Source of the DNA: Variovorax sp. JS1663
Lineage (GTDB): Bacteria > Pseudomonadota > Gammaproteobacteria > Burkholderiales > Burkholderiaceae_C
Length of the DNA stretch: 38,589 nucleotides
Assembly: GCF_002157355.1 (NCBI RefSeq)
Contig: NZ_LYMK01000057.1
Location: 1-38,589, forward strand
Direction: 5' to 3'
The translations under genes and the position numbers were made by a program. Positions 14,765-22,866 of this stretch are shown here, in pieces. The notes under the pieces are model-generated. The model made no database searches. It had not been told where the DNA came from and saw only the letters and a list, made by a program, of their open reading frames with translations. How positions within the stretch are numbered: the first letter of the stretch is position 1; each line of letters opens with the position of its first letter.

Positions 14765-17700
14765 TCAGTGGAAGTCGCGGCTGCGGGTGGTGCGGGCCAG
14801 ACGGCCCAGCAGCGGGGTCAGGTCCCGGAAACCGGTGGCCACGACATGACGCACCTGGCCGCCGCTGTCGACGTCGCGCTGCCAGGTGCCCTGCACGGCC
14901 AGCAACTGCGATTTCAGGAGAGGCTCGCGCCAGGCCTCGACCACGTGCTTCCAGACGATCACGTTGACATTGCCGGTCTCGTCCTCCAGGGTGACGAAGA
15001 TGGTGTCGTTGGCGGTCTGCGGGCGCTGGCGGCCGATCACCATGCCGCAGGCATGCACGGCCTGGCCGCTGGGCAGGTCGCGCAGCTGCTCGGCGCTGGC
15101 CAGCCCCATGCGCGCGAGTCGCGGGCGCAGCAGCGCGAGCGGATGACGGCGCAGCGTGAAGCCGAGGGCGTCGTAGTCGCCCACGATCTCCTCGCCCTCG
15201 GGGGCGAGCGGCAACTGGAGGGCGCGCTCGTGGATGGGCACGCCCTTGAGCAGCGGCGGCGCGCGTCGCTGGGCGGTGGCGTCCCAGACCTGCTGGCGCC
15301 GGTGGCCCGACAAAGGCAGCAGCGCATCGGCGGCGGCCAGCGCGGCCATGTCCTTCGCGTCGAGCTCGGCGCGCAGGGCCAGGTCCTCGGTGCAGGTGAA
15401 GGCGCTCTGGTCGCGGGCCTTGACGAGGCGGTCGGCGCCGGCCTCGCTCAAGCCGCCGATGCGGCGCAGGCCCAGGCGCACGGCGGGCTGGCCGGGGCGG
15501 CCGAGGCGATTGGCGAAGCGGGGCGCGATGGCAGCCGTGTCACGCAACGGCGACGCCTCCTCCAGCGTGCAATCGAGCGCACTCTTCGTCACGTCCACCG
15601 GCCGCACCTCGACGCCATGCCGACGCGCATCCTGGATCAGCTGCGAGGGCGAATAAAAGCCCATCGGCTGCGAGTCGAGCATCGCCGCGAGGAAGCAGGC
15701 GGGCTCGTGCAGCTTGAGCCAGCTGCTCACCATCACCAGCAGGGCGAAGCTGGCGGCGTGGCTTTCGGGGAAGCCGTATTCGCCGAAGCCCTGCATCTGC
15801 TTGTAGATGGCCTCGGCGAAGGCGCGGTCGTAATCCCTTTCGACCATCCCTTCGATCAGCTCGTCGCGGAACTTGTCGATGCCACCCTTGCGCTTCCAGG
15901 CCGCCATCGCACGACGCAGGCGGTCGGCCCGGTCGGGCGTGAAGCCGGCGGCGATCATTGCGATCTGCATCACCTGCTCCTGGAAGATCGGTACCCCCAA
16001 GGTGCGCTCCAGCGCGGGGCGCAGGTCGTCCTTGGCGTACTCGATGGGAATCTTGTTGCCGACCTTCTCGCGGTTCTTGAGGTACGGATGCACCATGCCG
16101 CCCTGGATCGGCCCGGGCCGCACGATCGCAACCTCGATCACCAGGTCGTAGTAGCAGCGCGGCTTCAGGCGCGGCAGCATCGACATCTGCGCGCGGCTCT
16201 CGATCTGGAACACGCCGATGGTGTCGGCATCGCAGATCATGTCGAACACGGCATCGTCGTCGTTCGAGATGTGGTGCATCTCGAGCGCCGTCCCGCGACA
16301 GCCATTGACCATGGCCAACGCCCGCCGGATCGCGCTCAGCATCCCCAGCGCCAGCACGTCGACCTTGAGCATGCCCATGGCCTCCAGGTCATCCTTCTCC
16401 CACTGGATGACGGAGCGGTCCTTCATCGAGGCCTTCTCCACCGGGACCAGCCGCGTGAGCTTGGTCTGCGTGAGCACGAAGCCGCCCACGTGCTGGCTCA
16501 GGTGGCGCGGAAAGCCCCGCAGCTGCTGCGTGAGCTCGATCCACTGCAGCAGCCTGGGCATGTCCTCCTGCACGCCGATGCGCTGCATCGCCTCCTGCAG
16601 CCGTTCGTCGAGCACGACGCCGTCGAACCAGTAGTGGTCCTTCGCGAACTCGTCGACCAGCCGCGCGTCGATGCCCAGCGCCCTGCCCACGTCGCGCAGT
16701 GCGCTGCGCGAGCGGTAGCAGATCACGACCGCGGCGATGGCGGCGCGCTCGCGGCCGTACTTCTTGTAGATGTACTGGATCACCTCCTCGCGCCGCTGGT
16801 GCTCGAAGTCGACGTCGATGTCGGGCGGTTCGTGGCGCTCGCGGCTCAGGAAGCGCTCGAACAGCAGGTGGCCGGTCTCGGGGTTGATGGCGGTGATGCC
16901 GAGGCAGTAGCACACGGCCGAGTTGGCGGAAGAGCCGCGGCCCTGGCACAGGATCTTCTCCTTTCTGGCGAAGCGCACGATGTCTTCCACCGTGAGGAAG
17001 AACATCTCGTAGTGCATGTCGATGATCAGTTTCAGCTCGTGCTGCACCTTGGCCTGCACCTCGGGTGGAACACCGTCCGGATAGCGCACACGCGCGCCTT
17101 CCCAGGTCTTGCGCACCAGCGTCTGTGCCGGCGTCTCGCCGCCTGCCACGTTCTCCAGCGGGTATTTGTAGTGCTCGCGGATCACGCCCAGGTCGAAGGT
17201 GCAGCGCTCCATCACGACAAGCGTGTTGGCCAGCAGTTCGGCCGGATAGAGGTTCGCCAGCCGCAGCCGCGAGCGCAGGTGCCGCTCGGCATTGGCCTGC
17301 AGCGCGAAACCGCACTCGGCGACGCTGCGGCCTTCGCGCACGGCGGTGATCACGTCCTGCAGCGGCTTGCGCGAGCGCACGTGCATGTGCACGTCGCCGG
17401 CAGCCACCAGCGGCACGCCAGTGCGCTCGCCGGCCTCGCGCAGGGTGCAGAGCCAGAGGTCGTCGTCCAGCTCGTTGCGCAGCTCGGCCGCAAGCCACAG
17501 ATGCTCGCCGAAGAAGCGCTCGGCCTCCTGCAGGTCGGCGCACAGCGCGTCCGTTTCAGGCATGCCGCCCGGCACGCGCTCCGGCACGAAGAGGGTTTCG
17601 CAGTGGCGCAGCGAGGCCACGTCACCGTCTTCCCAGTCGACCCGGTACTCGCCCTTGGGCGCAGTGGTGTTGCGCGCCGCCGTGATGAACTCGCAGAGGT

Positions 17701-18085
17701 TGCCCCAGCCTTCGAGGTCGTGCGCGATCGCCACCAGCCTGAAGCGCTCGAAGCGGAACTCGCTGCCGAACAGGAGCCGGAAGCGAGGTCTCTCCGGGGG
17801 GGCGATTTTCTCGAGGTATTCCTTGAGCCCTTCATACGCCTTCACCACACCGGCCACGGAGCATTCGTCGGTGATCGCGAGTGCCTCGTAGCCGAGCTTG
17901 CAGGCTCGCTCCACCAGTTCCGCCGGATGCGAAGCCCCTCGCTGGAAGCTGAAATGGGTGAGGCAGTGCAGCTCCGCGTAGGCAGGCAGCCCCGGTGGTT
18001 CCTTCGGCTGCCGCGGCGACGGCGCGTGCCGCACGGCCTCCGCGCGCTCTCGCCTCAGGATCTGTTTGTCGCTGAGCGCTGGCAT
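14765..18085 (-). CDS. dnaE2: error-prone DNA polymerase ImuC/DnaE2
   Basis: 1106-residue C-family polymerase used in SOS translesion synthesis and induced mutagenesis. PHP domain at the start (H40 and H44 in AELHCLTHFSF, then ALAITDECSVAG). Palm domain catalytic acids: D422 and D424 in PDIDVDFEH and D576 in MLKVDVLALGML, all present. The fingers include QGRGSSANSAVCYCLGI. HhH and OB-fold regions follow (GLRRIGGLSEAGADRLV; TIFVTLEDETGNVNVIVWK). It begins 9 bases after the imuB stop, as last gene of imuA-imuB-dnaE2. Works with the beta clamp and ImuB; controlled by LexA from the promoter before imuA. Confidence 0.96.
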   Translation of the reverse strand: MPALSDKQILRRERAEAVRHAPSPRQPKEPPGLPAYAELHCLTHFSFQRGASHPAELVERACKLGYEALAITDECSVAGVVKAYEGLKEYLEKIAPPERPRFRLLFGSEFRFERFRLVAIAHDLEGWGNLCEFITAARNTTAPKGEYRVDWEDGDVASLRHCETLFVPERVPGGMPETDALCADLQEAERFFGEHLWLAAELRNELDDDLWLCTLREAGERTGVPLVAAGDVHMHVRSRKPLQDVITAVREGRSVAECGFALQANAERHLRSRLRLANLYPAELLANTLVVMERCTFDLGVIREHYKYPLENVAGGETPAQTLVRKTWEGARVRYPDGVPPEVQAKVQHELKLIIDMHYEMFFLTVEDIVRFARKEKILCQGRGSSANSAVCYCLGITAINPETGHLLFERFLSRERHEPPDIDVDFEHQRREEVIQYIYKKYGRERAAIAAVVICYRSRSALRDVGRALGIDARLVDEFAKDHYWFDGVVLDERLQEAMQRIGVQEDMPRLLQWIELTQQLRGFPRHLSQHVGGFVLTQTKLTRLVPVEKASMKDRSVIQWEKDDLEAMGMLKVDVLALGMLSAIRRALAMVNGCRGTALEMHHISNDDDAVFDMICDADTIGVFQIESRAQMSMLPRLKPRCYYDLVIEVAIVRPGPIQGGMVHPYLKNREKVGNKIPIEYAKDDLRPALERTLGVPIFQEQVMQIAMIAAGFTPDRADRLRRAMAAWKRKGGIDKFRDELIEGMVERDYDRAFAEAIYKQMQGFGEYGFPESHAASFALLVMVSSWLKLHEPACFLAAMLDSQPMGFYSPSQLIQDARRHGVEVRPVDVTKSALDCTLEEASPLRDTAAIAPRFANRLGRPGQPAVRLGLRRIGGLSEAGADRLVKARDQSAFTCTEDLALRAELDAKDMAALAAADALLPLSGHRRQQVWDATAQRRAPPLLKGVPIHERALQLPLAPEGEEIVGDYDALGFTLRRHPLALLRPRLARMGLASAEQLRDLPSGQAVHACGMVIGRQRPQTANDTIFVTLEDETGNVNVIVWKHVVEAWREPLLKSQLLAVQGTWQRDVDSGGQVRHVVATGFRDLTPLLGRLARTTRSRDFH

Positions 18086-18094
18086 GGCGCGGCC

Positions 18095-19438
18095 TCAGGC
18101 ATAGAGCCCCTGGAGGAACCAGCGCGGCTCCTTCGCTTCGTCCTCGGACAGGAAGCCCGTCGGGCGCTCGCGGAAGACCCAGACCAGCCCCGCCTCCGGG
18201 CTCTCGGCGATGTAGTAGTCGCGCATCGCCGGATGCCCCCGCTCTCCGCCCTGCCCCGGGCCGCCCCACCAGCCCGCCTCCAGCCGCTGCGGCCCGGCCA
18301 GCCGGCGCAGCACGCCGCGGTAGCACGGACGGCCGTCGCGCAGCTCCAGCCGCAGCGGCTCGCGCAGCAGCCAGGGCGGGTACAGGGCATCGGGCTGCGA
18401 GGCGGCGGCTGCCACGGGAGGATCGCCCTGCAGCGCAGGTCGCCAGGCCTGCTTTTCCTCGGGCCGGTAATCCGCCTGCGCGACCGCACGCAGCACCTGC
18501 TGCGGCCCCAGCCGCGCGCTCAGGCGCTCGACCAGCTCGTGCAGGCGATCGCCCGGGCGGTTGTCCTCCGGCAGGAAGCCGGTGCTGGCGCCGGCCCAGG
18601 GCGCAGTTTCGACCGAGCGCAGGCGCAGCCAGCTCGCGGGCGCGGCCAGGCTGGTGAGCGCGAGCCGCTCCGACAGCAGGCGCCGCAGGTGTGCCGTGTC
18701 CTGCGTGGGCGTGGCCGTGCGCACGGTGAGCTGCTGGTGCGGCGGCAAGGCGATGCCGTTCAGGCGCTTCAGGTCCAGCGTCCATTGCAGCTCCAGCGCC
18801 AGCACGCCCCGCTGGCGTGCGCGCAGCCAGATCTGCAGCGCCGCCAGCAGGCGGTGGGCCGACCACATCAGCTCGGGCGCGCTCTCGGCCAGGGCGGGCA
18901 GCTCCAGCTTCTGCTCGAACACATCCGGCAGGGTGAGCCACTCATGGCCGTCCGGGACGAGGCCATAGGCCACGTCCAGCGCGGCGCGCAAGGCCGGGCC
19001 GAAGCGGCGCACGAGTCCATCGCGTGGCAGCCTTTCGACATCGCCCCAGTTGCGGCATCCCAGATGCGACAACACCCCGAGGTGGTCGCGCGCCGCGCTC
19101 AGGGTGTCCAGCGGCAGGCCGGCGGGCAGTTCCTGCGGCGGCGGCTCGCCGCGCGCGAACATGCGCAGCCGCGCGAGCGCGACCAGGCTGGTTGAGCCCT
19201 GCACGCGCTGCACCGGCACCTCCGGCACGGGATTGAGCCGCGCCAGCTCGCGCATCAGGCCCAGCCGCCCGCCCCACAGCCGCTCGCAGGCCGAGACTTC
19301 GAGCAGCAGCGCCTCGTCGACCCAGGCGACGTGCGGCGTGAACTGCAGGGCCCACCAGCCCAGCGCCTCGGGGGGCGGCAGTGCTGCCTCCTTGGCGGCG
19401 GCGATCTCAGGCGGCCATCGCAAGGCGATCCAGTGCAT
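18095..19438 (-). CDS. imuB: ImuB, Y-family polymerase-like protein
   Basis: 447 residues. Y-family-like fold with the segment HVAWVDEALLLEVSACERLWGG in the place of the usual S-x-D-E-x-x-L-D-V. The N-terminal strand MHWIALRWPP lacks the catalytic aspartate of true DinB polymerases, so it is expected to be catalytically inactive and to serve as the clamp-binding hub linking ImuA and DnaE2. AGGAG precedes the ATG at 19438. The gene overlaps the end of imuA by 32 bases, indicating coupled translation. Ends 9 bases before dnaE2. Confidence 0.93.
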   Translation of the reverse strand: MHWIALRWPPEIAAAKEAALPPPEALGWWALQFTPHVAWVDEALLLEVSACERLWGGRLGLMRELARLNPVPEVPVQRVQGSTSLVALARLRMFARGEPPPQELPAGLPLDTLSAARDHLGVLSHLGCRNWGDVERLPRDGLVRRFGPALRAALDVAYGLVPDGHEWLTLPDVFEQKLELPALAESAPELMWSAHRLLAALQIWLRARQRGVLALELQWTLDLKRLNGIALPPHQQLTVRTATPTQDTAHLRRLLSERLALTSLAAPASWLRLRSVETAPWAGASTGFLPEDNRPGDRLHELVERLSARLGPQQVLRAVAQADYRPEEKQAWRPALQGDPPVAAAASQPDALYPPWLLREPLRLELRDGRPCYRGVLRRLAGPQRLEAGWWGGPGQGGERGHPAMRDYYIAESPEAGLVWVFRERPTGFLSEDEAKEPRWFLQGLYA

Positions 19439-20297
19439 GGCCTTTCTCCTGGCTTTCCTGGCGCGGGGCGAGGCGCACGACGGTCGCGCCCTCGGTCGGG
19501 AGCACCGCGCCTTCCTGCTGCCGCTGCCATTGGCGCCGCAGCCGGCCGGCCGCGAGCAGCGCATTCATGCGCGCGTGGCGGGCAGGCAGTTGCAGGGGCC
19601 TGGCCAGCGGCGGGCCGCGCCGCTTGAGGACATGGACCTCGATCTGCGCCGGGTCAGCCCCGCAGCCCTGCAGCTGCAGCCGCAGCCTCGCCGGCGAACT
19701 CGCCTGGGCCACGGCCTGGGGCCGGAAGACGAACAGCAGCGCCTCGTGCTGCGCCGCCGCCAGCTGCAGCCGCCGCAGCTCGCCCACGCGCGCCTGCGGC
19801 AGCCAGGCCAGCACCGCGGCCACCTCGGCGCAGCGCAAAGCCTGCTCGCAGGCCCACAGCCGTGCTGCACCATGGGCCCCCACGCTCGGCACTTCGCGTC
19901 CTCGCTGCCCCCCGAGGGGGCCGCGCCCGCCTTGGGGCGGCCCGGCGGCGGGCGCCGCATCACAGCGCACCCACAGCAGCGATTCAAGCGGCAGCCCCTG
20001 GGCCGCGAGCGCCGGCCCGAAAGGCTCCTGCGGCGCGCCGACCAGCACCACCGGCCCGGAACGCTCCCGCACCGCCTGCGCCAGCGCGGGCAGCAGCAGT
20101 TGCCAGGCATGGGCTTCGGGGACCTCCTGCAGCAACTCGGTCATCGCGCCTACCGGCCAGCCGCCGCCGGGCAGTTCGGCATCGAGGGCCGCATGGCCGG
20201 TGCCGATGACTTGGCCGTCGGCCTGGCCCAGCGCATCCCCGCTCCACAGCTTGTGGCGCGCGGCGGCGGAGAAAGTGTCGAAGGAAGGCAGGCCCAT
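19407..20297 (-). CDS. imuA: ImuA, RecA-like SOS mutagenesis protein
   Basis: 296-residue partner of ImuB and DnaE2, distantly RecA/SulA-like. The recognisable core: LWSGDALGQADGQVIGTGHAALDAELPGGGWPVGAMTELL, then VVLVGAPQEPFGPALAAQGLPLESLLWVR and, after an unusual insert, ARLWACEQALRCAEVAAVLAWLPQAR. Residues ~114-144 (Gly/Arg/Pro-rich) interrupt the normally continuous W-V-R-x-D-A ... R-L-W-A-x-E-Q join and correspond to a REP-like DNA element inserted in frame. No ribosome site is visible before the ATG; the LexA box ends 7 bases upstream, so the mRNA may be nearly leaderless. First gene of the imu operon. Confidence 0.93.
   Translation of the reverse strand: MGLPSFDTFSAAARHKLWSGDALGQADGQVIGTGHAALDAELPGGGWPVGAMTELLQEVPEAHAWQLLLPALAQAVRERSGPVVLVGAPQEPFGPALAAQGLPLESLLWVRCDAAPAAGPPQGGRGPLGGQRGREVPSVGAHGAARLWACEQALRCAEVAAVLAWLPQARVGELRRLQLAAAQHEALLFVFRPQAVAQASSPARLRLQLQGCGADPAQIEVHVLKRRGPPLARPLQLPARHARMNALLAAGRLRRQWQRQQEGAVLPTEGATVVRLAPRQESQEKGHALDRLAMAA
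19866..19958. repeat. REP-like palindromic element inserted in frame in imuA
   Basis: About 93 bases (31 codons). The plus strand carries CACTTCGCGTC, then a CCCCC-CGA-GGGGG hairpin and GCGGCCCGGC. The same blocks in the same order (CACTTCGTGTC, CCCCC-TCGCC-GGGGG, GCGGCCCGGC) occur in the cysD-cysN gap at 28530-28583. It codes a Gly/Arg/Pro-rich loop between two conserved imuA segments without breaking the frame. Confidence 0.65.
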
Positions 20298-20303
20298 GAT
20301 GTA

Positions 20304-20319
20304 CTGTATAAATATACAT
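20304..20319 (-). promoter_or_regulatory. LexA (SOS) box for imuA-imuB-dnaE2
   Basis: CTGT-ATAAATAT-ACAT, a match to CTGT-N8-ACAG with one change in the last half-site base; the flank TACTGTATA also matches the extended consensus. It sits within the 48-base gap after the LysR-gene stop, 7 bases ahead of the imuA ATG. On the minus strand TTGGTG, 18 bases, then TATATT could be the promoter it covers. Confidence 0.75.
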
Positions 20320-20345
20320 GTATTAAGCCTTTTCCACCAAGCTGG

Positions 20346-21257
20346 CTACGCCGAGGGTGGCGGCTCCAGTCCATCGCGCGCGGCCGCGAGCACGGCCTGC
20401 GTGAGCCGGTCCAGCATCGGGATCTTCAGCCGCACATGCTGCCAGTAGAGCGGCACCTCCAGGTCCACGCCGGGCATCAACTCGACCAGGCTGCCGTCGC
20501 GCAAATGGGGATCGACCAGCACCGACGGATTCATCCCCCAGCCCATGCCGGCCACGCTGGCTGCCACGAAGGCCTGCGTCGAGGGCAGCCAGTGCCGCGG
20601 CACCTCGACCGCCTGGCCCAGGGCGGCCTGCAGCCACTGCGACTGCAGCTTGTCCTTGCGGCTGAAGGCCAGGCTCGGCGCCTCGGCCAGCGCCTGCGCC
20701 GCGACGCCGCGCGGGAAATGCTTTTTCGTGAAAGCGGGACTGGCGGTCGCGCGATAACGCATGCGCCCCAACGGGACGCTGCGGCAGCCCTGCGCCGGCC
20801 GGGCGCTGCTGGTCACGGCGGCCAGCACGGTACCGGCGCGCAGCCATTCGGCCGTGTGCGTCTCGTCATCGACGCTGAGATCCACCAACGCCGGCTCGCC
20901 TGCGCCGAAGGCCGCGATGGCCGGCAGGAACCAGGTGGCCAGGCTGTCGGCATTGACGGCCACGCGCAGCGTCACCCGCTGCTCGCCCGCGTCGAGCGCG
21001 CCGAGCGCCGGCAGCACGCGGTGCAGGTCGCGCTCCAGCATGCCGACCTGCTCCACGTGCCGGCAGAGCCAGGCGCCCGCCTCGGTCGCCACGCAGGGCG
21101 ATCCGCGCACGATCAGCGCCAGGCCCAGCCGGTCTTCCAACTGCTTGACCCGCTGCGACACCGCCGAGGGCGTGACGTGCAGGGCGCGCGCCGCGCGTTC
21201 GAAGCTGCCCTCGCGCACCACCTGCGCAACGGCCGAGAGGGACAGGTAGTCGAGCAA
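20346..21257 (-). CDS. argP: ArgP/LysG-type LysR family regulator
   Basis: 303 residues from a TTG start (MLDYLSLSAVAQVV), with AGGA 8 bases before it; no in-frame ATG lies upstream. HTH at ~15-50: REGSFERAARALHVTPSAVSQRVKQLEDRLGLAL, the LysR head. The effector domain (RVAVNADSLATWFLPAI, VAASVAGMGWGMNP) matches the ArgP/IciA/LysG subgroup that activates an arginine/lysine exporter. It is divergent from a LysE/ArgO gene 71 bases away, the standard regulator-exporter pairing. Confidence 0.92.
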   Translation of the reverse strand: MLDYLSLSAVAQVVREGSFERAARALHVTPSAVSQRVKQLEDRLGLALIVRGSPCVATEAGAWLCRHVEQVGMLERDLHRVLPALGALDAGEQRVTLRVAVNADSLATWFLPAIAAFGAGEPALVDLSVDDETHTAEWLRAGTVLAAVTSSARPAQGCRSVPLGRMRYRATASPAFTKKHFPRGVAAQALAEAPSLAFSRKDKLQSQWLQAALGQAVEVPRHWLPSTQAFVAASVAGMGWGMNPSVLVDPHLRDGSLVELMPGVDLEVPLYWQHVRLKIPMLDRLTQAVLAAARDGLEPPPSA

Positions 21258-21328
21258 TGAAGTATTCCTAATGCAGATGCAGAAAACTTAACTGGACTGA
21301 TTCTGCCGCAGCGCCAATCATCGGGCGC

Positions 21329-21976
21329 ATGACCACCACCAGCCCCCTGTTCCCTTCTTTCGTCACCGGCTTCGGCCTGAGCCTTGGCCTGATCGTCGCC
21401 ATCGGGGCGCAGAACGCCTTCGTGCTGCGCCAGGGCCTGCGGCGCGAGCACGTGCTGCCGGTGGTGCTGTTCTGCGCGGCCGCCGATGCAATCCTGGTGG
21501 CGCTGGGCGTGATCGGGATGGGCGGCGTGCTGGATCGCCTGCCGGGCCTGGCGCCTGCCTTGACGCTGGGCGGCGCTGCCTTCCTGCTCGCCTACGCGTT
21601 GCTGGCCTGGCGGCGGGCCCTGCGCCCCGGCACCCTGCAGGCCGCGCAGGCGGACGGCCGCCGCAGCCCGCTGCCCCGCGTAATGGCGCAGACCGCCGCC
21701 TTCACCCTGCTCAACCCGCACGTCTACCTCGATACCGTGCTGCTGGTGGGCGCCGTCGGCGCGCAGCAGGCCGGCGCCGGCCGCGCCGCCTTCGTGGCCG
21801 GCAGTGCGCTGGCCAGCGCGGGCTGGTTTGCGGCCCTGGGCAGCGGCGCACGGCTGCTGGCACCCCTGTTCGCGCGGCCGCAGGCCTGGCGCTGGCTCGA
21901 CGCGCTGGTGGGCTCGGTGATGCTGCTGCTCGGCGCGATGCTGGCGGGCCAGGCCCTCCTGGCGTTCGGGCTCTGA
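21329..21976 (+). CDS. argO: LysE/ArgO family basic amino acid exporter
   Basis: 215-residue inner-membrane exporter with about six hydrophobic helices. Signature of the LysE family near the N-terminus: FVTGFGLSLGLIVAIGAQNAFVLRQGL; also TAAFTLLNPHVYLDTVLLVG, the conserved second-half LNPHVYLD motif. Exports arginine and/or lysine under ArgP control, as known for the family; lysE is an equally fitting name. Divergent from the LysR-family gene, whose binding sites should lie in the AT-richer 21258-21328 space. Confidence 0.92.
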   Translation: MTTTSPLFPSFVTGFGLSLGLIVAIGAQNAFVLRQGLRREHVLPVVLFCAAADAILVALGVIGMGGVLDRLPGLAPALTLGGAAFLLAYALLAWRRALRPGTLQAAQADGRRSPLPRVMAQTAAFTLLNPHVYLDTVLLVGAVGAQQAGAGRAAFVAGSALASAGWFAALGSGARLLAPLFARPQAWRWLDALVGSVMLLLGAMLAGQALLAFGL

Positions 21977-21979
21977 AAC

Positions 21980-21995
21980 GGCGCAAAGCTGCGCC
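21980..21995 (+). terminator. hairpin after lysE/argO
   Basis: GGCGCA, loop AAGC, TGCGCC begins 4 bases after the stop codon. The 6-bp stem has no following T-run, so it is at best a weak terminator. The remaining gap up to 22167 shows nothing else certain. Confidence 0.35.
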
Positions 21996-22167
21996 AACCG
22001 GAGGACACCCGCGCGCGCTACGGCCGAAGGGCCAGGCGATCCCATATACACGGTAGGCCCAACGCCCAAGTCCAACGGGAGATGTGCGCTCGCCACATTT
22101 GGTTTCTGATGTCACGACGGCGCAGCAATGCGAAGGCCCACTCGATCCATCCACGGCGGTGACCATC

Positions 22168-22782
22168 ATGTACCAAGGCGAACGCTTCAACGGCTACAGC
22201 CACCTGCTCGGGCTGATGCTGGCCACGGGCGGCTGCGCCCTGCTGCTGACGAAGGCGGTGTCCGGCGGCGACCCGGCCAAGACCGCGAGCGCGCTGGTGT
22301 TCGGGCTTTCGATGGTGGCGCTGTACGCGGCTTCCACGCTCTTTCACAGCACCCGCGGCCGCACCAAGCTGTTCTGGCAGCGGATGGACCACTGCGCCAT
22401 CTACCTGCTGATCGCCGGCAGCTACACACCCTTCGCGCTGGTCACGCTGCAGGGTGCCTGGGGCTGGGCCCTGCTGGCTGCCGCCTGGAGCGCGGCACTG
22501 TTCGGCGTCGCGCGCGAGCTGCGCCCGGGGACGCCGCCGGCGCCCTCGCTGGCGCTCTACCTGGGCATGGGCTGGCTGGGCGTGCTGGCGGCCGTGCCGC
22601 TGATCGAGCGGCTCGACGGCGGCGGGCTGGCCTGGCTGCTGGCCGGCGCCCTGTGGTACTCGGCCGGCACGGTGTTCTATCGCAACCCGCTCGGGTGGCG
22701 GCATGCGCATGGGACCTGGCACCTGTTCGTGCTGGCGGGGACGGCAAGCCATTACGTGACCGTCGCCCACTTCGTGCTGTAG
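22168..22782 (+). CDS. hemolysin III / PAQR-family (TrhA-like) membrane protein
   Basis: 204 residues, about seven hydrophobic helices. Conserved PAQR-type residues: the N-terminal NGYSHLLG, the ASTLFHS motif, RMDHCAIYLLIAGSYTP, and the C-terminal GTWHLFVLAGTASHY with the paired histidines; together they form the presumed intramembrane zinc site. The name hemolysin III is historic; homologues are linked to membrane energetics and fluidity. Start chosen at ATG 22168; a GTG at 22159 and one at 22084 are possible but add an atypical extension. Confidence 0.87.
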   Translation: MYQGERFNGYSHLLGLMLATGGCALLLTKAVSGGDPAKTASALVFGLSMVALYAASTLFHSTRGRTKLFWQRMDHCAIYLLIAGSYTPFALVTLQGAWGWALLAAAWSAALFGVARELRPGTPPAPSLALYLGMGWLGVLAAVPLIERLDGGGLAWLLAGALWYSAGTVFYRNPLGWRHAHGTWHLFVLAGTASHYVTVAHFVL

Positions 22783-22866
22783 CCCGGACTGGGGCGTCCT
22801 GACGGACGGCGGCCAGGGCCTGCCGCGCAGCGCTTCGCTACCATGCGGGCGCAGCCCCTGAACCGC

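Noticed and set aside
14675..19195. Very long open frame on the plus strand opposite dnaE2 and imuB
   Set aside because: It is antisense to two certain genes; its translation is His/Gln/Ala/Leu-rich with no domain pattern, as expected from codon bias of GC-rich genes on the other strand.
22843..22866. Upstream ATG as start of the MFS transporter
   Set aside because: It overlaps a TACCAT -10-like hexamer and adds eight residues with no ribosome site; 22867 preferred.
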